Shown here: piece after piece, positions 40,301-44,694 of the stretch
Numbering within the stretch: the first letter of the stretch is position 1
Layout: every line of letters starts with the position of its first letter
NCBI GenBank assembly: GCA_963920635.1
Contig: OY987303.1
Location: 49,537,223-49,601,222, forward strand
Origin: Pseudeuparius sepicola
Taxonomy: Eukaryota > Arthropoda > Insecta > Coleoptera > Anthribidae
Reading direction: 5' to 3'
DNA: 64,000 bases
Program-made: the position numbers and the translations under genes
The notes under the pieces: model-generated
What the model was told of the DNA's origin: nothing
The model's input: the letters and a program-made list of their open reading frames with translations, nothing else
Databases searched by the model: none

Positions 40301-43300
40301 GAAAAATGACGGAAGATGCTGGGCTAGAATACTTTTTAATTATTTAGACAAAGACAAAGCGAGGACGCGAATGTAAAGAAGCAAACAAATCCAACAAAGT
40401 AGCGGTGACCACGCCGCTACGTCTCCACCACATTGCCGGAACGTAAGCGCGTCGTAGCGATGTAAGTTGCTAGGTGGTCGCCGTTACGTATCTATCACCC
40501 TCAAAATGTTCCCCATTTGGGTCGCAGGGACGTAATAGGAACGTAGTAATTACGTTCCTATCAGTAGTAATTACAACTTTAAAGTAGCAAACAAAAGTCG
40601 CCGGAACGTAACGGCGACTAAAAATGCTGCTTGGGTAGTGTAATAATTACAGCCCGATTTAGTTTTAATTTAAAATTGTTACATACAATAAATTAATAGC
40701 TACATTTGCTAATTTAGCATTATGGGAGGTGTGCCTTCATTTTAACCCATTATTAAACCCATGTAGTTTGAAATGAAATGCTGTAAAGAATAGAGTACGT
40801 GGCATCACTCAAAAAGATGTTGGTTCTGTTTACTTTTTGTCCTTACTCCCTCTATCCTTGGTTATTTCTCTAAGTTAGATAAATTTATGATTTAAACACA
40901 ATCGAAAGTAAAACAAAAATTTGTAATCAAAAAAAATTTTTTTTTAATTAATCTGGTGTCAAATGTTCCAAATGGCTGCAAAAAGTTCACATTATAGGAG
41001 GAAATTTTTTACTGGTGATTTATTGTGAAAATTAATTTTGTGGTTATCGTTTGCTCAAAAACAATAAAAATGACTCACTCAAACGCTAGGGGGAAATCAC
41101 TGGCAAAATTGTGTACACTAAAATTCCAGATTTAGATTAAAAAATACAAAAAAAAAATCCAGTTTTGAAAATAATTCAAAAAAATACCAAAGATTCCAAG
41201 AAAAAATTCCAAGAAAATTATAAAGAAATTCCAGGAAAATGGCAGGAAATACCTAGAAAATACAAAAATTCCAGGAAAATTTAAAAAAATCCATTTTTAT
41301 TTGAAACACCAGGAAACAAGAATTAAATAATAAAATGGTTCTAAGTAAATCGTATTAATGAAAAATATCAAAAATGATAAAGAATTCGAATAATAAAATG
41401 AAATGGTATTTTTCTTTGAGCAGGGGGGGGGGCACTACACGTGTTTCAAAAATTCCAGACCCGTATTAACACATTTAATATTTTAGGCTCCAAAATTGGT
41501 AAATCACGTTGTACAGGGTGATCCATCCAAGAGGAACACCCCCCTTAACTTTTTTGTGTGGATGATTACAAAATGACTATTATCGTTTTAGGGGCATCAT
41601 TTTCATCATTTTTTCTTATACTTAATTTATCAGCAAACGTTCTCTGAGATACAGGATGTGAAAACATGAAAATATGTGCGAACGCCCTGTATTGTAAAAA
41701 CGGCTGGAGAAATCATATAACATATATATGTCGTTGGAATCGGGACGAAGTGTAGATTCCAAAAATGCAATAATATACAGGGTGTTCTTGTGAAAAAACA
41801 TCAGCTTGGTTTGTCCAGCTTTTACGGAACACCCTGTGTCAATTTCAGTAAGTTCATGGAAAAGCTCACAAAAAACCTTAAAGCTTTTATCTCTACAATT
41901 TTTTCTTTAACTTGAAAAATAAAGAAGTTAAGGGGGGGTGTTCCTCTTGGATGGATCACCCTGTACATATGTAAAAAAGGACGTGAAAAGGAAAAAGGAC
42001 TATCTGCTCGAGTATCGGGGGACCTTTAGAAACCTATTTTCGGATTATACGCTTTTTATTATAGAAAAAATTGTTGCATACTTTCAAATTTTGTACCTAA
42101 TAACTTTTGGCGAAAAAAAAAACAAACTCTACTATTATTGAGTTGTAATGCCCATATGCAGAAAGCGGATCATTCGCATTAAGTTAAATCTTAAAGTCCA
42201 GTCTGCTCAGTCCGGCTTTGAGACTTCGCGCATGCGCATTATTATAGATAGGTGAAAGGTGAAAAAATATCAAATAATGCTAAAAAATATCAAGAACATA
42301 TGGAGTAATATCAATAAATTCCAAAAAAATGCCAAAAAAATCCAAGAAAATGCCAAAAAATTCCAAGAAAATGCCAAAAATTCCAACAAATTCAAAAAAA
42401 TGTCAAAAATTCCAAGTGCGTGTACACTAAAATTCCTGTGATTTCCCCCTCGCTCAAACGTGGTGATGTGACTTTCGCTATCTGTCAAAAATTACATTTA
42501 AAAAATAAAATCGGAACTTTATGGAACTTTTGTAAAGATTTCAAGTTTATGCTGCGTAGCGCTTTCTGCATAATGAAACTTTTTACTGATTTAAAAAAGT
42601 ATACATATGGTGTGCCTTGGTACACAAATAACTAGTTTTAATTTTCGTCTTTCGATTAGAAGTGTATGCCTCCGAGAATTCAACGCCTGCCAATATGAAC
42701 CAATGAAATGATATGATTTTTGAAATATTAACCAATCAGGTGATGATTTTAGCAATAATACCACTAGTGGTATTTTCGCTGATATCCTACTCTCTTAGTT
42801 ACGTCGTAGTTACGCTAAACCAATAACATATTCAGAACCGAAAGTTTAATCTAAATGACAGCAGCTGTCAAACTAACTATTTGCATTTGTTAAATTCTCT
42901 TTTTAAATACAACTCGTGGTATGCCTAATAATAGATAATACCTTTCCTTAATTTATCACTCATTATAATGCCAATGCTAAGAAAATACCACTCCTGCTGC
43001 GCAGTCGTGGTATTTTCAGCTTTGGGATTATAATTCGTAAAATTAACGAAAAGTATTATCGAAAATAGGCACACCACTTATTATATTACCCCTGAAAATA
43101 TGGTAGCGTTAGTTTGAATCTCCCTGGATTTCCTGGTCTACATATTTAATTTCATATTTGTTCCCAGCGTCTCAGTTTGAGCGAGGCATGAAGGACTTGT
43201 CTCTCTCGGACGACAAGAGTTTCCCGTCACTAGAGAGCCGTGGGCGTGGGCGTCGTCGCGCCGATAATTCAAGCAGTGCTCCCTCATCCAAACCCGGTAT

Positions 43301-43304
43301 GTAA
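7265..43304 (+). CDS. mael: Maelstrom (mael) orthologue, nine coding exons
   Basis: Joined exons 7265-7387, 8725-8920, 10501-10653, 10951-11081, 22154-22408, 29360-29572, 34396-34506, 36264-36375 and 43168-43304 give 1431 nt, about 476 residues. All junctions are GT-AG and in frame. Residues 1 to about 65 form an HMG box (KKPAKPNAYSIFVQDFR, then NMSKEEKRPYEEKAKQ). Residues 108 to about 325 form the MAEL domain (PAEIGIAGFNLRDGI, HRMIMPGRLPLG, LPLLYTTEENRT, YHELGQGLPYC, AFTICDNC). The tail is Ser-rich and ends RG/R-rich. Known for the family: Maelstrom acts with Piwi-piRNA complexes in gonads to repress transposons, in nucleus and nuage, and its MAEL fold resembles an RNase H-type nuclease. Inferred here: the same role. 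The introns are unusually long and consist mostly of transposons. The stop codon is uncertain because it overlaps a possible splice donor at 43296-43302. Confidence 0.93.
7388..8724 (+). other. mael intron 1
   Basis: 1.3 kb of AT-rich DNA. Near its start, 7405-7500, short inverted blocks around TCCCTTGGGA suggest a remnant of a small palindromic repeat. No coding sequence. Confidence 0.55.
8725..8920 (+). CDS. mael: mael exon 2: second half of HMG box and linker
   Basis: The acceptor is TTTTAG and the exon begins AAC-ATG. Residues 42-106 start NMSKEEKRPYEEKAKQAKQ, the third helix of an HMG box, and run through an acidic linker (VDDILMDEKMKQDFEENMRD). It ends one base into a codon (phase 1) at GTAAGT. 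The internal ATG at 8728 is not a start. Confidence 0.92.
9432..9800. repeat. Inverted-repeat MITE in mael intron 2
   Basis: The left arm AGTCTATCCAAGTTACAG (from 9440) is matched by the inverted copy CTGTAACTTGGATAGACT near 9776-9793. Pairing continues with differences for about 60 bp. The short open frame on the - strand here is not a gene. Confidence 0.65.
9888..10425 (+). repeat. Dispersed 0.55-kb repeat, copy 1 (mael intron 2)
   Basis: It is closely similar to 26972-27525 in the same orientation. Shared blocks include CTTCAGTGCCGAGGTACATA, GATCACC-GTCCATGAACC and ATCGTACAATAATGGGCTAC. In copy 2 the first 120 bp form a palindrome that is partly deleted in copy 1. Non-coding; class unknown. 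Confidence 0.75.
10501..10653 (+). CDS. mael: mael exon 3: start of MAEL domain
   Basis: The acceptor is CATATTACAG. With the split codon it encodes residues 107-157, including EEMFVLIHINIFFETT, PAEIGIAGFNLRDGI and FHRMIMPG. The aromatic strand followed by PAEI-x-FxLRDGI and an H-x3-PG turn is the characteristic opening of the MAEL domain. Phase 1 at both ends. Confidence 0.93.
10951..11081 (+). CDS. mael: mael exon 4
   Basis: The acceptor is TTGGTTGTAG. It continues the MAEL domain with RLPLGSALGVKQNCDVHKID and ends FNDMIKFLR at GTGAGT (phase 0). RLPLG directly after MIMPG matches the family pattern. An alternative AG four bases downstream would break the frame. Confidence 0.9.
11224..12034. 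mobile_element. Non-autonomous hAT element with ATATCGAT arrays
   Basis: The ends are TAGGGCTGCGAT and ATCGCCCAGCCCTA, of hAT type. The flanking 8-bp duplication is GTAGGGGC (11216-11223) and GTAGGAGC (12035-12042), one mismatch. About 200 bp inside each end is an array of the self-complementary motif ATATCGATAT with spacers such as CGGAAT. The centre (about 11480-11800) is unique. No transposase; the ORF at 11816-12010 is the array translated. Confidence 0.88.
12043..12315 (+). repeat. CTGGACC-family element, left part (diverged)
   Basis: It starts CTGGACCAACACTACATTAA and follows the 19545-20366 element through the GATCGCCAGTGGCGCCAC and TGACAAGTTTAAATGGCATA segments, then the similarity fades. 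The hAT element at 11224-12034 landed almost at its left terminus. A matching right half lies at 19130-19441; whether the two were once one copy cannot be told. Confidence 0.7.
12668..13516. mobile_element. Non-autonomous hAT element with GTAATCGATTAC-like arrays
   Basis: The ends are CAGAGCTGGG and CCCCAGGTCTG. The flanking 8-bp duplication is CTTTCAAG (12660-12667) and CTTTTAAG (13517-13524), one mismatch. Both subterminal regions consist of repeats of the near-palindrome GTAATCAATTAC and variants (TGTAATTGATTAC, AGTAATCGATTA). The centre, about 12830-13230, is unrelated DNA. No transposase. Confidence 0.87.
13647..14972 (-). mobile_element. hAT transposon with decayed transposase
   Basis: The ends are CAGGGCCGGATTAA and TTAATCCGGCCCTG, flanked by a perfect 8-bp duplication GTCTTACT (13639-13646 and 14973-14980). 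It is an internally deleted copy that keeps the C-terminal half of a transposase on the - strand (13830-14939). The perfect duplication suggests fairly recent insertion. Confidence 0.92.
13830..14939 (-). pseudogene. hAT transposase relic (ZMYM1-like lineage)
   Basis: The frame 14939-14514 reads ALNLVGLCAAECC, SASTIRWELLP, TWWSTRADVTRAL and KLETGILLVTWNMIL. This resembles the middle of the hAT transposases annotated as zinc-finger MYM-type protein 1-like. A second frame, 14472-14254, continues it. Near 13985-14020 the - strand reads SGERSFSVLKR, and near 13830-13870 NDLSLLTLEVELLDSLN, both from the C-terminal hAT dimerisation region. The TTF-type N-terminus is absent and several stops and frame changes intervene, so it is inactive. 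The first ATG lies in the transposon end and is not an authentic start. Confidence 0.85.
15515..16000 (-). pseudogene. 3' end of a non-LTR retrotransposon (CR1/Jockey-like)
   Basis: The - strand frame 15994-15707 encodes HRENFQMKELRLSRSRNAYN, then INFINVLPDHVRVMDS and YLVSRAFYTFEEYLQNDF. This is the usual C-terminal end of LINE ORF2. A short 3' untranslated part follows and ends in AATAAA and a (TAC)n tail, seen on + as AGTAGTAGTAGTAGT at about 15519-15534. The copy is 5'-truncated at about 16000, as normal for LINE insertions. Confidence 0.8.
16193..17825 (+). repeat. GGGTAC-family TIR element, copy 1 (right end missing)
   Basis: It begins AATAGGGTACTTGACAATAT and is collinear with 29697-31340, including AGAACGCCAAAAGT, CGTTGCCGGTGCCCG, GGAACATACTATAAATATTC and TTGCCGAAATTGGATGCTTT. 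It carries a LINE fragment (16745-17120) that copy 2 lacks. The right terminal repeat seen in copy 2 at 31530-31552 was not found here. Non-coding. Confidence 0.75.
16745..17120 (+). pseudogene. 5'-truncated LINE ORF2 C-terminus with CCHC finger
   Basis: This is a GC-rich island in AT-rich DNA. The frame 16761-17027 contains VLTGHCCLARHLHLVGV and CRWCLEDEETPHHLVTEC, the Cys-x2-Cys...His-x4-Cys finger at the end of many Jockey/R1-group ORF2 proteins, then ECPALDRVRFESFG and a stop at 17025-17027. Copy 2 of the host repeat lacks it (30625-30650), giving an approximate empty site. The other overlapping ORFs here are shadows. Confidence 0.82.
17855..18654. repeat. TIR element containing an inner inverted repeat
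   Basis: Outer arms at about 17855-17918 and 18592-18654 pair (left AAAACAAGCTTTTATTTAAG, right CTTAAATAAAGCTTGTTTT). Inner arms at about 17920-18000 and 18100-18200 pair separately (GTACTAAAACGAATAAAAT and ATTTTATTCGATTTAGTAC). This looks like one MITE nested in another. Non-coding. Confidence 0.65.
18688..18895. repeat. Perfect 24-bp palindrome and GTGCGGAAAAGTG cluster
   Basis: Positions 18688-18711 form a perfect palindrome with arms CTTTTCCGCACT and AGTGCGGAAAAG. The half-site TGCGGAAAAGT recurs near 18729, 18751 and 18868, with variants TTGCGGAAAGTG near 18794 and TTTTCCACAC near 18809 and 18886. Purpose unknown. The surrounding 18655-19130 shows nothing else. Confidence 0.6.
19130..19441 (+). 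repeat. CTGGACC-family element, right half
   Basis: Similar to 20030-20366 of the complete copy, including AATTCCAAAATAGTGT, TTCATGTTATCACAAA and the end GGTCTTTAATAGAATAGTGT then TTGTCCAG. No left half is adjacent. Confidence 0.7.
19545..20366 (+). mobile_element. Complete CTGGACC-family TIR element (822 bp)
   Basis: The ends are CTGGACCAACACTATATTAA and TTAATATAGTGTTGGTCCAG, with a perfect 7-bp duplication GTTAAAA on both sides (19538-19544, 20367-20373). The interior is non-coding. A second complete copy in opposite orientation is at 45721-46596. The 7-bp duplication argues against hAT and mariner; superfamily not assigned. Confidence 0.88.
20539..20875. repeat. Fold-back MITE at a TTAA site
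   Basis: A 337-bp palindrome with arms of about 150 bp and ends GAGGGGGTT and AACCCCCTC (one mismatch just inside each end), flanked by TTAA at 20535-20538 and 20876-20879. TTAA targeting is typical of piggyBac- and Kolobok-type elements, but no transposase is present to decide. Confidence 0.75.
20884..22063 (-). pseudogene. Penelope-like retroelement relic with GIY-YIG domain
   Basis: On the - strand, 22063 to about 21820 reads KKYFSMPYVKGVSEPMQKSS, matching the segment before the endonuclease in Penelope-like elements. After frame changes, about 21790-21700 reads LIYKINCSDCQASYIGQTKQ, a GIY-YIG-type motif. About 21640-21473 reads KHALDNFHNFDFNN, YEMIHIKK and NFRTDTEGLSHIY before a stop at 21473-21475. 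Downstream, 20925-20960 has GTTTCGGCTTTTAAGCCATC then TTCAGG, typical of Penelope 3' regions. The reverse transcriptase is missing and the frame is broken. It ends about 90 bp before mael exon 5. Confidence 0.82.
22154..22408 (+). CDS. mael: mael exon 5: core of MAEL domain
   Basis: Acceptor TTATTTCCAG, donor GTAAGA, phase 0 at both ends. Residues 202-286 include STRLPLLYTTEENRTRVQ, QQWEELAGWSPTLVVYNL and YAPDIACS. The exon is far more GC-rich than its surroundings, a sign of coding constraint. Direct-repeat pairs flank it (16193/29697, and 9888/26972 further out), so unequal recombination could delete it. Confidence 0.92.
22606..25037 (-). mobile_element. 2.4-kb TIR transposon, TACAGGGTG ends, broken transposase
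   Basis: The ends CAGGGTGTCCCGAAATTAGC and GCTAATTTCGGGACACCCTG are perfect over about 37 bp and flanked by TA (22604-22605, 25038-25039). The inverted arms extend with differences for about 400 bp. The right arm is duplicated: 24290-24575 and 24660-25037 are similar to each other, with a truncated terminal sequence at 24565-24580. A DDE transposase relic occupies 23309-24248 on the - strand. TA target and motif order place it in the Tc1/mariner (ITm) group. Confidence 0.88.
23309..24248 (-). pseudogene. Tc1/mariner-type DDE transposase, frameshifted
   Basis: The N-terminal frame 24248-24066 (IGDRCVIQTLIDHNF, ITNVPRSILMRTIR) looks like the helix-turn-helix part. The catalytic frame 24027-23386 has PYHYRRVQHLTPEDCLPRV, LLWSDEATF, MYYQRDGAPAHFRRNV and PPRSPDVNPLDYYLWG. 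The aspartates of WSDEA, QRDGA and SPDVN are present; between the last two I count 36 residues (41 if the Asp of PLDYY is used), more than the 34 of classical mariner. A frame break near 24030-24066 (possibly a short intron, but no frame-preserving junction was found) and another near 23455 interrupt it. After the second break the third frame continues to a stop at 23309-23311. Confidence 0.88.
25069..25352. repeat. Inverted-repeat MITE, about 285 bp
   Basis: The left end reads CTTGTTTATGGATTCCCTAG and the right end CTAGGGATTCCATAAACAAG, a 20-bp perfect inverted match with further pairing (GGCCAATG / CATTGGCT). It lies 30 bp from the 22606-25037 transposon. The ORF at 25131-25322 has no recognisable content. 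Confidence 0.75.
25925..26010 (+). repeat. 27-bp minisatellite, three units
   Basis: Units GACACTGTTGACACTATTTT, GACTCTGTCGACACTATTTT and GACACTGTTGATACTATTTG repeat at 27-bp spacing. The flanking 25353-26690 is otherwise unassigned; its short ORFs lack family signatures. Confidence 0.7.
26700..26885 (-). repeat. Dispersed repeat, inverted to 40690-40875
   Basis: AGAGAAATAACTAAGGGTAG and GAGGGAGTAAG at the left, then TTTTTGAGTGATGCCACGTA, AAGGCACACCTCCCATAATG and TAAATTAACAAATG, match the reverse complement of 40690-40875. The left terminus also matches 38410-38445 directly. This is probably a solo end of the element at 38410-40876. Confidence 0.7.
26972..27525 (+). repeat. Dispersed 0.55-kb repeat, copy 2 (mael intron 5)
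   Basis: Same family and orientation as 9888-10425. The first 120 bp form a palindrome, from GTACCAAGGCACTGAAGTTC to GAACTTCAGTGCCGAGGTAC, and the right end has TCGTACAATAATG followed by an inverted CATTATTGTACGA. Confidence 0.75.
27526..29359 (+). other. Remainder of mael intron 5 before exon 6
   Basis: Unassigned. A moderately GC-rich stretch near 28730-28990 gives short open frames on both strands (for example 28631-28894), but none has a recognisable domain or splice pattern. Confidence 0.4.
29360..29572 (+). CDS. mael: mael exon 6: end of MAEL domain
   Basis: Acceptor TATTTGCCAG, donor GTGAGT, phase 0 at both ends. Residues 287-357 begin YHELGQGLPYCSRSIVCRFA, then FTICDNCSLGLGIYLIPGRH, then an Arg/Ser-rich stretch (YSSSRSSRRSNRAES). 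From family knowledge the MAEL domain binds a zinc ion through an E-C-H-C set; the His of YHELG and the Cys of LPYC are plausible members here (inference). Confidence 0.92.
29700..31550. mobile_element. GGGTAC-family TIR element, copy 2 (complete)
   Basis: The left end GGGTACATGAC at 29700 and right end GTCAAGTACCC at 31540-31550 are inverted copies, each flanked by TA (29698-29699, 31551-31552). The interior is collinear with 16193-17825, has no transposase, and is interrupted by a fold-back at 29822-30201. Non-autonomous; a TA duplication suggests an ITm-type transposase in trans. Confidence 0.75.
29822..30201. repeat. Fold-back MITE nested in the GGGTAC element
   Basis: A 380-bp palindrome. 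Left arm CACGTGCGTGGTGATTCA and CATAAAATGGC; right arm TGAATCACCACACACGTGG and GCCATTTTATG. Arms of about 150 bp flank a loop near 29980-30050. It is absent at the matching place in the sister element near 16318-16320. Confidence 0.85.
31551..33094 (+). other. Unassigned part of mael intron 6
   Basis: 31990-32210 contains several TTTATAAA/TCTATAAA-like words in both orientations, perhaps an eroded subterminal array. 32690-32790 resembles 54835-54930 (ACTCTTG then TATTTTTGAA, then GTGCATTTTGAGTTT), a fragment of the 54582 fold-back family. No coding region is supported. Confidence 0.45.
33095..33232. repeat. Small palindromic MITE with GTTCATACAG ends
   Basis: The left arm AAGTTCATACAGT and CTGATTGGTTAATTTG pairs with the right arm CAAATTAACCAATCAG and ACTGTATGAAC. 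It shares the end word with the element at 58814-58967. Confidence 0.75.
33645..34345. repeat. Fold-back element in mael intron 6
   Basis: Arms of about 300 bp pair: ATTTGAAATGGAAGCAC with the inverted CATTTCAAATGG at the right end, CATTGGATTTGGGACCATCT with AGATGGTCCCGAATCCAATG, and GCCATATAATCAAT with ATTGATTATATGGC in the middle. The left arm is also similar to 63750-63930. Confidence 0.8.
34396..34506 (+). CDS. mael: mael exon 7: Ser-rich tail with FPPL
   Basis: Acceptor TTTTTTTAG, donor GTGAGT, phase 0. It encodes 37 residues rich in Ser, Thr, Asp and Glu, ending NANFPPLGSGN. It lies beyond the conserved MAEL domain, so the assignment rests on frame continuity, splice sites, composition and the echo of FPPL in exon 9 (FPSL). 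Confidence 0.75.
34512..34972 (+). repeat. 177-bp tandem repeat, about 2.6 units
   Basis: Units start at TATTATCGATGATTTTAAAT, positions 34512, 34689 and 34866. Spacing is exactly 177 bp and the units differ by about one base (GAGATTCAG against GAGATACAG). The segment CAGTTGAACTGCTATAAAGG resembles the ends of pogo/Tigger-type transposons. The array begins six bases after mael exon 7. Confidence 0.92.
34975..36063 (+). pseudogene. hAT transposase relic, TTF/ZMYM1-like, deleted
   Basis: The frame 35168-35422 contains IKKKGRPIPNLQINYT and KTRTYNRVFNRKN, like the TTF-type zinc-finger N-terminus of this hAT lineage. After stops, 35638-36009 reads LLDIICTTTAECERCFSTLK, RIKTFLRSTMSEDRLNTLAV and LSIEKKF, the hAT C-terminal dimerisation region. 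Most of the catalytic core is deleted. The right end CGAGCCGCCACTG (36051-36063) is a hAT-type terminus (CAGTGGCGGCTCG reversed). No left terminus was found, so the copy is truncated. Confidence 0.85.
36264..36375 (+). CDS. mael: mael exon 8
   Basis: Acceptor TTTTTATAG, donor GTAAGT. It encodes 37 residues plus one base (phase 1): ATPSSFKSFTPQDAS, then TISAWSSKGSNAGLSKRPAA. Low complexity but continuous in frame with exons 7 and 9 and GC-richer than its surroundings. Confidence 0.75.
36376..36934 (+). other. Start of mael intron 8
   Basis: AT-rich DNA with no gene. 36570-36780 contains inverted GTAAATA/TATTTAC-like words. Nothing named. Confidence 0.4.
36935..37826 (+). mobile_element. CAGGGTGTTTCAGACC TIR element, copy 1
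   Basis: The ends CAGGGTGTTTCAGACCTAAA and TTTAGGTCTGAAACACCCTG are perfect inverted copies, with TA to the right. The sequence inside matches 52927-54165 in the same orientation, including GAGCCGCTCAGTTTTATTAT, GTCCTCCGACAACAGGGATA and GATCGCCCCCTC. No transposase. It lacks the roughly 365 bp present in copy 2 at about 53281-53645. Confidence 0.85.
37827..38409 (+). other. Unassigned intron 8 sequence
   Basis: AT-rich. It contains a lone ACACCCTGTACA end at about 38129-38140, likely a remnant of a TACAGGGTG-class element whose other end is lost. No coding region. Confidence 0.45.
38410..40876. repeat. Outer TIR element carrying a nested insertion
   Basis: The left end GAGAGAACTAACCAAGGATA then GAGGGAG is matched by the inverted right end CTCCCTCTATCCTTGGTTAT then TTCTC at 40845-40870. 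The element at 38825-40635 is inserted inside. A related end is at 26700-26885. Confidence 0.65.
38825..40635. mobile_element. 1.8-kb TIR element with GTAATTAC/AGTTACTTTAAAG arrays
   Basis: The ends CCCAAGCAGCATT and AATGCTGCTTGGG are flanked by TA (38823-38824, 40636-40637). Inner ends carry GTTGCGGTAAC and GTAACGGCGAC. The left half is filled with AGTAATTACT-, GTTACTTT- and ACTTTAAAGT-like words in both orientations. Short ORFs here (39035-39743) are array read-through. No transposase. Confidence 0.75.
41085..42470. repeat. Inverted-repeat element with CCAAGAAAATGCC arrays
   Basis: The left arm CTCAAACGCTAGGGGGAAAT and GTGTACACTAAAATTCC is paired by the right arm GGAATTTTAGTGTACACG-like sequence reversed at about 42415-42465. 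Inside both ends are tandem units of the type AATTCCAAGAAAATGCC (41150-41290 and 42310-42415). The fold-back 41514-41963 is inserted in it. Confidence 0.65.
41514..41963. repeat. TACAGGGTG-class fold-back (GATCCATCC type)
   Basis: The ends CAGGGTGATCCATCCAAGAG and CTCTTGGATGGATCACCCTG are perfect over more than 35 bp and flanked by TA. Non-coding; the ORF starting at 41938 begins inside the terminal repeat. Confidence 0.9.
42471..43167 (+). other. End of mael intron 8
   Basis: Contains GTGGTATTTTC words in both orientations (about 42768-43018), suggesting an eroded small inverted-repeat element. No gene. Confidence 0.4.
43168..43304 (+). CDS. mael: mael exon 9: RG-rich C-terminus and probable stop
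   Basis: Acceptor TTGTTCCCAG; in phase with exon 8. Residues 432-476 include SQFERGMKDLSLSDDKSFPS then LESRGRGRRRADNSSSAPS. The frame ends SSKPGM with TAA at 43302-43304. The same bases form possible donors (G|GTATGT at 43296/43297 or GTAAGC), so a further exon cannot be excluded. RG/R-rich tails are common in piRNA-pathway proteins and can be arginine-methylated (inference). Confidence 0.78.
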
Positions 43305-43521
43305 GCTAAGCCAAAGATGTCAGGTTGGAAATCAAGTATGAATGTTGGATCTTTTTTCTATTCTTTAATTTATGTTTTTTTAACAGAATTTGTTTAAGTA
43401 AAAACTACATGAAATATACAGTGTCACACATAGAGTCCACATCATATGGGAAATTTTATATTATTCGGTTCGTGTAAATTTCATTGTTTTCGGAATTACG
43501 TGTTCGAAAACAACTTCTATA

Positions 43522-44694
43522 CAGGGTGATTCAGTTTTATCCTGCGAGACTTCAACAGGAGATAGAAAACCAAAAAATAACCGTACTTTCTTCTATAAAC
43601 TATATCATCTTAAGGTCTTATAAAAGAGTTACAGGCTGTTAGAGTTGCAAGAAATATGTGGACTTTATTGAATATTTACCAAACTAGTTGAGATATTTAA
43701 GTCATATTTGGGACATGTTATAGCGGCATGGGTTAGCATAAAACCTGTTAATATCAAACACCTTGAACAGCCAGTGGCGTAGAAGTGTGAAATTACTATA
43801 ATTGTTTTTAGAAAAAAAAACGAACCACCTTGTATACCAATAAAATGTATTCAATTTCTTATGTAAATTTTAAATGTAAACTAAAACGTTCTCTTAGCAT
43901 TTTTTCCTATGTGTCATGGTTTCACAGCAAATTTGATTTTTTCGTATTTTTTCGAGATATTTCTGAAAAATTAACATAACAATTCGCTCCATAAGTAAGA
44001 CTCAAAGTAGAAAAAATGTGTTTCTTACTTTAAATACAGTAACTTTTCCTAATAAACTTACACATTCAATGTTTTACTTTTCAAGATAGAGAGCTAATTG
44101 TATCTTCCTTAAATGTTTAAGACCCTGTATCTTCAAAAGTATAGCCTTAAATAGGTAAGTTTATAGGAAAAAGTTACTTTATTTAAAGTAGCAAACCCAT
44201 TATTTCTACTTTACGTGTTATTTATGGAGCAAATTTTTTAAATATTTTCTCAGAAATACCCTGAAATAATACAAAAAATCAAATTTGCCTTGAAACCATG
44301 ACACACACGAAAAAATACCAAGAGGAAATTTTTGTTTAAAATTAAAATTTACATAATAAATTGAATACATTTTATTGCTATACAAGGTGGTTCTCTTTTT
44401 TCTTCTAAAAACAAGTATACTAATTACCCGCTTCTACGCCACTGGTTGTTCAAGGTGTTTGATATTAACAGGTTTTATGCTAACCCATGTCGTTATAACG
44501 TGTACCAAATATGACTTAAATATGTCAACTAGTTTGGTAAATATTCAATAAAGTCCACATATTTCTTACAACTTTAACACCCTGTAACTTTTTTATAAGA
44601 CCGTCAAATGATATAGTTTATAGAAGAAAGTGCGGTTATTTTCTGGTTTTCTATCACCTGTTGAAGTGTTGCAGAATAAAACTGAATCACCCAG
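43522..44694. repeat. Large TACAGGGTG-class fold-back between the genes
   Basis: The left end CAGGGTGATTCAGTTTTATC pairs with the inverted GATAAAACTGAATCACCC-like right end at about 44676-44692. Arms of more than 500 bp include AATATTTACCAAACTAGTTG and its inverse. The right end has lost the final TGTA. It is homologous to 58337-59608. Confidence 0.85.
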
